Source: Chloroflexota bacterium
GTDB taxonomy: Bacteria; Chloroflexota; Dehalococcoidia; SAR202; UBA11138
DNA length: 8,161 nt
Assembly: GCA_022566975.1 (NCBI GenBank)
Contig: JADFHV010000087.1
Location: 1-8,161, forward strand
Reading direction: 5' to 3'
The notes beneath the pieces are model-generated. The model made no database searches and was not told the origin of the DNA. It saw only the letters and a list, made by a program, of their open reading frames with translations. The position numbers and the translations under genes were made by a program. Positions 1-5,093 of this stretch are shown one piece after another. Position 1 is the stretch's first letter, and every line of letters starts with the position of its first letter.

Positions 1-2
1 CC

Positions 3-962
3 GGCGACGGCGGGATGTTGCAAGCGGAAAGGGACGCGGCGGACAAGCTGATCTACCAAGTCCTGCCCAGCCGCTACGGGTTGAACCCGCACCACTTGGT
101 TCAGGCCCAGGCCATCGAGATCGTTGTGGGACAGGGAGCAAAACCCGGCACCGGAGGTTTGCTGATGGGGGTCAAGGTGGCGGACGAGATCGCCGACATG
201 CGAGACCTGCCCCAAGGTATCGACCAGCGCAGCCCGGCTCGCCACCCGGACTGGCTGGGTCCCGACGACTTGGCCGTGAAGATAGAGCAGCTGCGTGAGG
301 CCACTGACTGGCGCGTGCCCATTCACGTAAAGCTAGGGGCGTGCCGGGTAGACGACGACGTTAAGCTGGCAGCCAAGGCGGGCGCCGACGCAATCGTTAT
401 CGACAGCATGGTGGCCGGCACCGGTGCGTCGGCTGAGGTTCTCATCGAGCACAGCGGCATTCCAACGGTCCCGGCCATCGTCATGGCGCGGGAAGCCCTT
501 CGGGAGCTTGGCTTGTACGGCAAGGTGAGCCTGATTGCTTCCGGTGGCATCCGCCACGGCGCCGACGCCGCCAAGGCCCTGGCGTTGGGCGCTGACGCGG
601 TAGCCATCGGCATCGCCGCCCTAATTGCTCTTAACTGCAACCGGGAAATCCCGGAGTCGGACTTTGAGGCCGAGGTAGGGGTGCCGGCCGGGTTCTGCCA
701 CCATTGCCACACCGGCAAATGCCCGGTGGGTATCACCACTCAGGACCCCAAGTTGACCAAGCGCTTGGACCCCGATGAGGCGGCGGAGCGGGTGGCCAAC
801 TTCATCAACTCCATGACCATGGAGATGGCGCTGCTGACCCGGTCGCTGGGCAAGGGCGACGTCCACAGCCTGGAGCCCGAGGACCTGGCCGCCCTGACCA
901 TCGAGGCCTCCGCCATGGCCCGCGTGCCGCTGGTCGGCACCAACAAGGTCTTCGGGGAGTAG
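3..962 (+). CDS. gltB: GltB-type FMN/Fe-S glutamate synthase domain protein (MgsC/GlxD-like), 5' truncated
   Basis: The frame is open from the left edge of the window, so only the last 319 residues are visible and the true start lies outside. The visible part is the C-terminal half of the FMN-binding synthase barrel of glutamate synthases. It begins at the end of the glycine motif (GDGGM) and continues with GQGAKPGTGG, the segment VAGTGAS, a TIM-barrel phosphate-binding segment SLIASGGIRHGADAAKAL, and an Fe-S motif CHHCHTGKCPVGITTQ whose cysteine codons are at 696, 705 and 720. In the family this domain adds ammonia to 2-oxoglutarate through a reduced FMN and a 3Fe-4S cluster. Short stand-alone versions (MgsC, GlxD) work with separate amidotransferase and GXGXG-domain subunits, and those would be expected upstream. 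The GlnT/GMAS-like gene that follows fits this arrangement. Whether the product is glutamate or N-methylglutamate cannot be decided here. The internal ATG at 15 is not a plausible start because it lies inside the conserved glycine motif. Confidence 0.88.
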   Translation, partial: GDGGMLQAERDAADKLIYQVLPSRYGLNPHHLVQAQAIEIVVGQGAKPGTGGLLMGVKVADEIADMRDLPQGIDQRSPARHPDWLGPDDLAVKIEQLREATDWRVPIHVKLGACRVDDDVKLAAKAGADAIVIDSMVAGTGASAEVLIEHSGIPTVPAIVMAREALRELGLYGKVSLIASGGIRHGADAAKALALGADAVAIGIAALIALNCNREIPESDFEAEVGVPAGFCHHCHTGKCPVGITTQDPKLTKRLDPDEAAERVANFINSMTMEMALLTRSLGKGDVHSLEPEDLAALTIEASAMARVPLVGTNKVFGE

Positions 963-970
963 CTACGAGC

Positions 971-1064
971 TGTCAGTTGTCAGTTAACCGTTGTCAGTTG
1001 ACAGTTCCAACTGAGAACTAATAACTGGAGACTGAAGACTCAAAACTAATAACTGAAAACTGAT
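971..1064. repeat. Inverted heptamer array between gltB-like gene and glnT
   Basis: The 94 bases fall into 7-base units. Five units (971-1005) follow TGTCAGT, with TGTCAGT three times plus TAACCGT and TGACAGT. After a 3-base spacer (TCC), eight units (1009-1064) follow AACTGAA, for example AACTGAG, AACTAAT and AACTGGA. The second consensus is roughly the reverse complement of the first, so the array changes orientation at about 1007 and the transcript could fold on itself. Its AT-rich composition contrasts with the GC-rich genes on each side. Short heptamer repeats of this general kind are known from other bacteria, for example cyanobacterial STRR repeats. No role is evident. Confidence 0.85.
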
Positions 1065-1087
1065 CACTTACTCCGAAGGAGTAACCC

Positions 1088-2446
1088 ATGCCCACACGAG
1101 AGGAAGTCCGCCAACAGATGCGGGAGGACGGAATCGAGTACCTCCTGGCCCAGTTCATCGACATAAACGGCTCCCCCAAGGTCAAGATGGTCCCGGTCTC
1201 CCACTTCGACGACATCATAGACCAGGGAGCCGGCTTCGCCGGGGCGGCCGTATTGGGCCTGGGCCAGGGGCCGCACTCACACGACATGCTGGCCCGCATC
1301 GACCTCGACACCTACACCCCACTCCCCTGGGCCGACGGGATTGCACGGTTCGCGTCGGACCTCTACGTCGACGGCGAGCCCTTCATGAACGACTCCCGGC
1401 TCAACCTCAAGCGGGTGCTGTCCCAAGTCAGAGAGGCGGGCTACACCTTCTACGTGGGAATCGAGCCGGAGCACTTCCTGGTGACCAGAGGCGACGACGG
1501 CTCCATCTCCGTCTGGGACCCCAACGACATAGACAACCTGGCCAAGGCCTGCTACGACTTCAAGGGCATCGCAAACGTGGTGGACTACCTCCGGGACATG
1601 ATGGACGGCATGGCCCGCCTCGGCTGGGACCCCTACCAGTCGGACCACGAGGACGCCAACGGCCAGTACGAGATCAACTTCACGTACGCCGACGCGCTGA
1701 CCACCGCCGACCGCTACACCTTCTTCAAGATGATGACCAGCCAGTACGCGCAGAAATACGGCGCCATCGCCACCCACATGGCCAAGCCATTCACCGACCG
1801 CACCGGAAGCGGTGGGCACATACACATCCACCTGGCCGACGCCTCCACTGACGAGAACGTCTTCCTGGATGAGGACGACGCCACCGGTCTGGGGCTGTCG
1901 GAGCTGGCCCGCCACTTCATCGGCGGTATCTTCGCCCACGCGCAAGCCCTGTGCGCGGTGATGTCACCCACAGTCAACTGCTACAAGAGGCTGCAGGTGG
2001 GCGCGGCGCTCATGGGGTCGCGCTCGGGGTTCCTGTGGACGCCGGCGTTCGTCTCCTACGGCGACAACAACCGGACGCAGATGATCCGCACCGCCGGCCC
2101 CGGGCATCTCGAGGACCGGACGATGTCGGCGGCCTGCAACCCGTACCTGGCGCTGGCCGCCTACGTCACGGCGGGACTCGACGGCATCAAGAACCGCCTC
2201 GATCCAGGCGAGCCCAACCTGACCAACCTCTACGACCTGGGCCTCGAGGAGATCCGGCGCAGGGGTATCCGCATGCTGCCCCAGAGCCTGGCCGAGGCCC
2301 TGGACGAGCTGCGGCGCGACGAGCTGGTCCAGGGGGCGCTGGGCGACATCTACGACGACTTCATCCAGCTCAAAGACGCCGAGTGGCGCGAGTACCATCG
2401 CCAGGTCACCCCGTGGGAGCTCGACCGCTACCTGACCATGTTCTAG
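1088..2446 (+). CDS. glnT: Type III glutamine synthetase family protein (GlnT / gamma-glutamylmethylamide synthetase-like)
   Basis: This is a complete 452-residue member of the glutamine synthetase superfamily, close to the usual size of GlnT and GMAS proteins. The enzymes join glutamate to ammonia or methylamine using ATP, in the cytoplasm as large oligomers. Visible motifs are GIEPEHF with metal ligands E126/E128, DHEDANGQYEINF with E188/E195, the ATP-site stretch RTGSGGHIHIH (238-248), NCYKRLQVG with R301, substrate-site arginines R329 and R334, and HLEDR (340-344) followed by NPYLALAA. All expected catalytic positions are present. The ATG at 1088 is preceded by AAGGAG (1076-1081) with a 6-base gap, which fixes the start. 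The gene follows the GltB-type gene after 125 bases, most of it a heptamer array. GlnT and GMAS cannot be told apart by eye. The neighbouring GltB-type gene and the more distant soxDA-like genes make GMAS a serious option. The last 157 bases recur twice downstream, and the stop codon lies in a CTAG that borders a MITE-like element. Confidence 0.94.
   Translation: MPTREEVRQQMREDGIEYLLAQFIDINGSPKVKMVPVSHFDDIIDQGAGFAGAAVLGLGQGPHSHDMLARIDLDTYTPLPWADGIARFASDLYVDGEPFMNDSRLNLKRVLSQVREAGYTFYVGIEPEHFLVTRGDDGSISVWDPNDIDNLAKACYDFKGIANVVDYLRDMMDGMARLGWDPYQSDHEDANGQYEINFTYADALTTADRYTFFKMMTSQYAQKYGAIATHMAKPFTDRTGSGGHIHIHLADASTDENVFLDEDDATGLGLSELARHFIGGIFAHAQALCAVMSPTVNCYKRLQVGAALMGSRSGFLWTPAFVSYGDNNRTQMIRTAGPGHLEDRTMSAACNPYLALAAYVTAGLDGIKNRLDPGEPNLTNLYDLGLEEIRRRGIRMLPQSLAEALDELRRDELVQGALGDIYDDFIQLKDAEWREYHRQVTPWELDRYLTMF
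2290..2446 (+). repeat. glnT 3'-end repeat, copy A (in the intact gene)
   Basis: This is the reference copy, encoding residues from about 402 to 452 of the synthetase. The segment from 2399 to the stop codon (48 bp, from CGCCAGGTCACC to ACCATGTTCTAG) is identical to the ends of copies B (3245-3292) and C (4203-4250). Upstream of that block the copies differ, so this is not one recent exact duplication. The 48-bp block carries a short inverted pair, CAGGT at 2402 and ACCTG at 2430, around GAGCTC at 2417. Confidence 0.93.
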
Positions 2447-2471
2447 CAGGCTGCGAAAAAGGGGTGTGCAG

Positions 2472-2488
2472 AGGGGCGAAGCCCCTTT
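2472..2488 (+). terminator. Weak hairpin downstream of glnT
   Basis: AGGGGC (2472-2477) and GCCCCT (2481-2486) form a 6-bp stem with a GAA loop, followed by only TT and then G. It lies 26 bases after the glnT stop codon, inside the MITE-like element. The short T run makes efficient intrinsic termination doubtful, and it may simply be part of the repeat. Confidence 0.25.
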
Positions 2489-2500
2489 GCCGGGAGTCTG

Positions 2501-2593
2501 AGAGCCTGCCCTGAGCATCGTCGAAGGGGTATCCCTCAGATACAACTTCTTCCCCCTTCCTGCCCAGAGCCTGTCCTGAGTCAGCCGAAGGAA
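2501..2593. repeat. Two imperfect dispersed-repeat units inside the MITE-like element
   Basis: AGAGCCTGCCCTGAG at 2501 and AGAGCCTGTCCTGAG at 2566 are near-identical. Each is followed within a few bases by a CGAAGG core (TCGAAGGGG at 2521 and CCGAAGG at 2585). The second unit sits between CCCCCTTCC (about 2552-2560) and GGAAAGGGGG (about 2590-2599), which can pair with one bulge. Repeats combining a CCTGTCCTGAG-type part with TCGAAGGG are common intergenic repeats in some high-GC environmental genomes. That comparison is from memory and not from a search. Confidence 0.5.
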
Positions 2594-2654
2594 AGGGGGC
2601 CAGGGGGATGGTCGAAAGGGTTTTTACGCACCCTGCTAGGCCCGCGGCCTGTCC

Positions 2655-2683
2655 TGTGAGATCGGGACCGGACTGACTATACT
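2655..2683 (+). promoter_or_regulatory. Possible promoter of the toxin-antitoxin operon
   Basis: TATACT at 2678-2683 is a good match to a sigma-70 -10 box and lies about 30 bases before the antitoxin start, within an AT-rich run (2677-2692) that stands out from the GC-rich surroundings. At the expected -35 distance (2655-2660) the sequence is TGTGAG, which is a poor match. Antitoxins of such operons often repress their own promoter, but no clear operator palindrome is visible. Confidence 0.3.
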
Positions 2684-2713
2684 ATATCTATCACTGCTTG
2701 CCAGGAGCGCATG

Positions 2714-2902
2714 ATGACCACCGCCAAAGAGGAAGTCCGGAAACTCCTCGACCAACTGTCGGACGATGCCTCATTCGAGGACATCCAGTATCACATCTAC
2801 GTCCGACAGAAGATCGCGCAGGGACTGCGAGACGTTGCGGAGGGACGGGTTGTCGACCAGGAGGAGATCGAGCATCGGATGGGTAAGTGGCTCGACGCGT
2901 AG
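2714..2902 (+). CDS. Antitoxin partner of the RelE/ParE-type toxin
   Basis: This is a small acidic protein of 62 residues from the second of two adjacent ATGs (2711 and 2714). I chose 2714 because AGGAG at 2703-2707 then has a 6-base gap, whereas the gap to 2711 is only 3 bases. The sequence runs EEVRKLLDQLSDDASFEDIQYHIYVRQKI, predicted as two or three helices, and then a charged tail ending in GKWLDA. I recognise it as the type of small protein often encoded directly before RelE/ParE-family toxins, but cannot place it firmly in a ribbon-helix-helix or other antitoxin family. It overlaps the toxin gene by 16 bases, which suggests translational coupling. Its expected role is to bind and neutralise the toxin and possibly repress the operon. 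Confidence 0.75.
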   Translation: MTTAKEEVRKLLDQLSDDASFEDIQYHIYVRQKIAQGLRDVAEGRVVDQEEIEHRMGKWLDA

Positions 2903-3210
2903 AGTGGACTGAGTCAGCCTGGAATGACCTTGAAGAAGGGGCCAATTTCATCAGGAAGGGGTCTCGCTACTACGCAGCCTCGTTCGTTGCGGAGATTCGC
3001 GATGCCACCCGCTCGTTGAGCCTTCTTGCAGAGCGTGGGCGAATCGTGCCCGAGCTGGACGAGCCATCAGTTCGCGAGATCTTCGTACGAAGCTATCGTC
3101 TCATATACCAGGTCTCGGCAGAAGCAGTGTATGTTCTTGCGGTCGTCCACGGGGCTCGAGACCTTCCGGCACTCTGGGAGCGGGCGCCTCGAGGAGGGAT
3201 CGAGAGCTAG
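2887..3210 (+). CDS. parE: RelE/ParE superfamily toxin
   Basis: This 107-residue protein starts at a GTG inside the antitoxin gene. It has the pattern of the RelE/ParE fold: an N-terminal strand and helix VEWTESAWNDLEEGANFI, a helix ending YAASFVAEIRDA, LLAERGRIVPELDEPSVREIFVRSYRLIYQV, and the final strand VYVLAVVHGARDL. The RSYRLIYQV and VHGARDL blocks are typical of the ParE toxin group. Members either inhibit gyrase (ParE) or cleave mRNA on the ribosome (RelE), and the sequence alone does not decide which. The stop codon (3208-3210) is followed directly by glnT 3'-end copy B, so the toxin-antitoxin pair fills most of the first island unit. Its base composition is less GC-biased than glnT, which is consistent with transfer. 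Confidence 0.85.
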   Translation: MARRVEWTESAWNDLEEGANFIRKGSRYYAASFVAEIRDATRSLSLLAERGRIVPELDEPSVREIFVRSYRLIYQVSAEAVYVLAVVHGARDLPALWERAPRGGIES

Positions 3211-3211
3211 G

Positions 3212-3292
3212 CAGCTGAACAACGCCGAGTGGCGCGAGTATCACCGCCAGGTCACCCCGTGGGAGCTCGACCGCTACCTGACCATGTTCTAG
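3212..3292 (+). repeat. glnT 3'-end repeat, copy B (81 bp)
   Basis: This fragment would encode the last 26 residues of the synthetase, beginning QLNNAEWREY where glnT has QLKDAEWREY. Against copy A it has five differences in 81 bp: CTC to CTG, AAA to AAC, GAC to AAC, TAC to TAT and CAT to CAC. All lie in the first part, and the final 48 bp are identical. It starts one base after the toxin stop codon. The fragment has no start codon or ribosome binding site of its own, so it is not a gene. Confidence 0.93.
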
Positions 3293-3306
3293 GGCGCTGG
3301 GCGCCC
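3292..3306 (+). other. GC hairpin after copy B
   Basis: GGGCGC (3292-3297) and GCGCCC (3301-3306) form a perfect 6-bp stem with a TGG loop at the end of copy B. No T run follows, so it is a poor intrinsic terminator. It could limit read-through from the toxin-antitoxin operon or be incidental in GC-rich DNA. Confidence 0.35.
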
Positions 3307-3367
3307 GGGCCTGAGCGATGGTAGTCTGCGACAGAGTATGCGGCAGCCCTGAAGCCATGTCATAGAT

Positions 3368-4303
3368 ATGTCCAGTCTGTTGAAAGTCACTATCATCAAC
3401 GGGGCAGTCATCGCCTCCGTCGTGTTCCACGCGCTTTGGGCCGGACCCGCACAGGCTCAAGCCCCACCACCACTACCGTTTGTCTACTCCGGCATCGCGA
3501 CAGCCGGAGGCCTTCCCGTACCGGACAGCGGCCTTGCCAACAACGGCGCGTGTATCATCCTCTGCATAACTGCACGCGTAGGAATCTACCAATCGCTCCC
3601 CGTTGCCGTCAAAGGGGGGAGCTACGTGGGCCTTACCGTTAGCCCTACAACGTCCTCCTTCGCGGGAGAGACCGTAACCTTTCACCTGGACGGTGTCCAG
3701 GCCGAGGAGACCGACTCCTACTCTACCGTGCCATTCCCCTTCATCAGAAACGATTTCAACCTGACATTCCCCAGGCTGCCGGAACCGACGCCCACGGCGA
3801 CCCCGACCGTGACGCCCACGGCCACGCCGACCGCCACGCCGACCGCAACGCCCACGGCCACGCCGACCGGGACAGCTACACCTGTTCCACCGCCCCCGAC
3901 CGCGAAACCCACGGCGACGCCGGCTGTCCTAGTGGTGCCTTTCGGAACGGAGACACTAGGCGGGACAGACGGCCCACGAGGTGGCAATGGGTCGTCTACA
4001 CCCGTTCCACTATTGATTGGGGCTCTCGCGCTTGGCGGAATTGGGCTGGCCGCTGGTGGGTGGATACTCTTGAGACGGCCGTGGCGGCGCCCAAGGCCGG
4101 GCGCTGGACGAGCTGCGGCGCAACGAGCTGGTCCAGGGTGCGCTGGGCGACATCTACGACGACTTCATCGAGCTCAAAGACGCCGAGTGGCGCGAGTACC
4201 ACCGCCAGGTCACCCCGTGGGAGCTCGACCGCTACCTGACCATGTTCTAGGGAGGTGGTGTTTGGCGCGCCCGAGTAGGGGCACTGGGAGGATGCTAGGG
4301 TGA
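3368..4303 (+). CDS. Secreted Pro/Thr-stalk protein with C-terminal membrane anchor; tail runs into glnT copy C
   Basis: The 311-residue frame begins with a signal peptide (hydrophobic 7-24, likely cut after AQA near 30). An uncharacterised, probably beta-rich extracellular domain follows (35-137; AGGLPVPDSG, VKGGSYVGLTV, GETVTFHLDGV). After it come a TPTATPT stalk (139-185), a Gly/Ser linker, a transmembrane helix (213-235, PLLIGALALGGIGLAAGGWI) and a basic stop-transfer LLRRPWRRPR. This is the plan of a surface protein anchored with its domain outside the cell. The domain family is not recognised, so no function is assigned. From about residue 243 to 295 the frame reads glnT copy C in another frame and gives an Arg/Pro-rich tail. 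The original C-terminus was probably lost at that junction. No good ribosome binding site precedes the ATG. The stop codon overlaps the GTG of the next gene (GTGA). Confidence 0.75.
   Translation: MSSLLKVTIINGAVIASVVFHALWAGPAQAQAPPPLPFVYSGIATAGGLPVPDSGLANNGACIILCITARVGIYQSLPVAVKGGSYVGLTVSPTTSSFAGETVTFHLDGVQAEETDSYSTVPFPFIRNDFNLTFPRLPEPTPTATPTVTPTATPTATPTATPTATPTGTATPVPPPPTAKPTATPAVLVVPFGTETLGGTDGPRGGNGSSTPVPLLIGALALGGIGLAAGGWILLRRPWRRPRPGAGRAAAQRAGPGCAGRHLRRLHRAQRRRVARVPPPGHPVGARPLPDHVLGRWCLARPSRGTGRMLG
3782..3871 (+). repeat. Coding tandem repeat for the TPTATPT stalk
   Basis: Imperfect 6- and 12-base units built on CCGAC(C/G)GCCACG and CCCACGGCCACG encode alternating Thr-Pro and Thr-Ala. 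Unit number in such stalks usually varies between strains through slippage. The stalk would be extended and is a plausible site for O-glycosylation, which is inference. Confidence 0.85.
4095..4250 (+). repeat. glnT 3'-end repeat, copy C (about 156 bp)
   Basis: From CTGGACGAGCTG at 4104 to the TAG at 4248-4250 this matches copy A at 143 of 147 positions. The differences give D411 to N, G416 silent, Q427 to E and H437 silent. Similarity seems to extend to GGCCG at 4095 with one base missing. The synthetase reading frame is intact inside the fragment but has no start. The surface-protein frame crosses it out of register. The changes differ from those in copy B except at the His codon, where B and C both have CAC. 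Confidence 0.93.
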
Positions 4304-4536
4304 ATGTTTGGGAAATCGCAGTGCAAGACAGCATGAACGCGCTTGGCGGGGAAGCCACATTACAACAGATTTATGAGAAGCTTCCCGATTTCATAGAGTT
4401 GACCCACGCGCACTTAAGAACGACACAATGGGGAGGGCGACCTGCGTACCAACATCAAGTCAGAAGTCATTTATCGAACCTATGCCAAGCCGGCAAACTC
4501 GTTCGAATATCAAGAGGGCGCTATCGCTTGACCTGA
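4300..4536 (+). CDS. Small winged-helix DNA-binding-type protein
   Basis: This 78-residue protein starts at GTG 4300, with GGGAGG at 4286-4291 and an 8-base gap. The pattern is a helix (VWEIAVQDSMNALGG), a second helix (ATLQQIYEKLPDFI), a likely recognition helix (QHQVRSHLSNLCQAGKL) and a wing (LVRISRGRYRLT). This resembles the winged-helix module found alone or at the N-terminus of Mrr-like restriction enzymes and HARE-HTH proteins. No nuclease domain follows. It might regulate the nearby hicBA pair or be a remnant of a larger protein. Its codon use is clearly more AT-rich than sppA or glnT, which points to a foreign origin. Its start overlaps the stop of the surface protein frame. Confidence 0.6.
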   Translation: MNVWEIAVQDSMNALGGEATLQQIYEKLPDFIELTHAHLRTTQWGGRPAYQHQVRSHLSNLCQAGKLVRISRGRYRLT

Positions 4537-4624
4537 AGTGGACTACCATTTTAGGCTGCCCAGCGAAGTCCAATGGGGCCAGCAGTGACCCTGAGTGCCT
4601 AGGCCCAGCCAACAGAGGTACAGT

Positions 4625-4834
4625 ATGAAATTCACAGTTACCGTGGACCGAGACGAAGACGGCGTCTATGTTGTCGAGTGTCCCGCCATCCCCGGATGTA
4701 TCAGTCAAGGCGAGACAGAAGAGCAGGCGTTGGACAACATCAAAGACGCCATCCGACAATGCCTTGAGGTGCGCGCCGAGCGCGGCATGCCCCTTACGCT
4801 TGGGACCCACGAAATCGAAGTCGCCGTCGGATGA
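4625..4834 (+). CDS. hicB: HicB-family antitoxin (short form)
   Basis: This 69-residue protein has the HicB partial RNase-H-like fold: KFTVTVDRDEDGVYVVECPAIPGCISQGETEEQA, then the helix LDNIKDAIRQCLEVRAERG and a final strand HEIEVAV. HicB binds and blocks HicA. This is the short form without a C-terminal DNA-binding domain, so autoregulation would need another factor. The ATG at 4625 is chosen over an in-frame GTG at 4595 because the family begins at MKFTV and AGAGGT lies at 4614-4619. Its stop overlaps the hicA start (ATGA), so the two are coupled. The order is antitoxin first, the reverse of the classical hicAB but common. Confidence 0.9.
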   Translation: MKFTVTVDRDEDGVYVVECPAIPGCISQGETEEQALDNIKDAIRQCLEVRAERGMPLTLGTHEIEVAVG

Positions 4835-5058
4835 CCTCGGTCCCGCTCCTTAGCGGCCGCCAGGTCGTCCGCGTGTTCATGACCATCGGGTGGGAGGTGG
4901 CACGCCAACGGGGCAGTCACATCATTCTCGTCAAGACCGATCATTCCGCGACGCTATCCGTTCCCGACCACCGCGAAGTGGCTCGCGGAACGTTGCGCGC
5001 GCTAATTCGACGAGCGGGTATCACGCCCGCTGAATTCATCGAAGCCAGTAAGACCTAG
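4831..5058 (+). CDS. hicA: HicA-family mRNA interferase toxin
   Basis: This 75-residue protein has the double-stranded-RNA-binding-like HicA fold: SGRQVVRVFMTIGWEVARQRGSHIILVK, then ATLSVPDHREVARGTLRALIRRAGITPAEFIEA. The catalytic histidine is H30 in the GSH motif and is intact, so the toxin is probably active. HicA cleaves mRNA and tmRNA until HicB binds it. It overlaps hicB by 4 bases. It ends 35 bases before sppA and closes the accessory island. Confidence 0.92.
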   Translation: MTSVPLLSGRQVVRVFMTIGWEVARQRGSHIILVKTDHSATLSVPDHREVARGTLRALIRRAGITPAEFIEASKT

Positions 5059-5093
5059 AGTCCAGGCAGACCCGGCAACCGGTCGGAAACACA

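Larger units (their letters stand above)
2447..2635. mobile_element. MITE-like element flanked by CTAG at the glnT stop codon
   Basis: The 189-bp segment begins CAGGCTGCGAAAAA and ends TTTTTACGCACCCTG. Read in reverse complement, the right end is CAGGGTGCGTAAAAA, so the ends are inverted repeats with one mismatch and one extra base. CTAG occurs directly outside both ends (2443-2446 and 2636-2639), as expected for a 4-bp target duplication. It holds no credible gene, which fits a non-autonomous element mobilised by a transposase elsewhere. Duplication of YTAR-type targets including CTAG is known for IS5-group elements, but the family here is not identified. Because the left CTAG contains the TAG stop codon, insertion left the synthetase protein unchanged. 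Confidence 0.65.

Noticed and set aside
1277..1945. Minus-strand open frame of 222 codons opposite glnT
   Set aside because: A valine- and glycine-rich shadow of a clearly conserved enzyme. It has no ribosome binding site or motifs.
2335..2346. GGGCGCTGGGCG shared between glnT (2335) and the bases after copy B (3292)
   Set aside because: A 12-base GC-rich, partly palindromic match without further homology around it. Chance is a sufficient explanation.
1951..2514. Plus-strand frame inside the end of glnT
   Set aside because: An Arg/Pro/Gly-rich off-frame reading. It is the same register that gives the artificial tail of the surface protein.
3026..3292. 88-codon frame ending in the synthetase C-terminal sequence
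   Set aside because: Its first two-thirds are the toxin gene in another frame, and the end is glnT copy B. It is a product of the repeat and not a gene.
3782..3871. CRISPR or minisatellite reading of the CCGACCGCCACG repeats
   Set aside because: The units are contiguous without spacers, stay in frame and encode a Thr-Pro stalk.
4595..4624. Upstream GTG start for hicB
   Set aside because: It would add ten residues (MPRPSQQRYS) absent from the family, and the ATG at 4625 has its own ribosome binding site.
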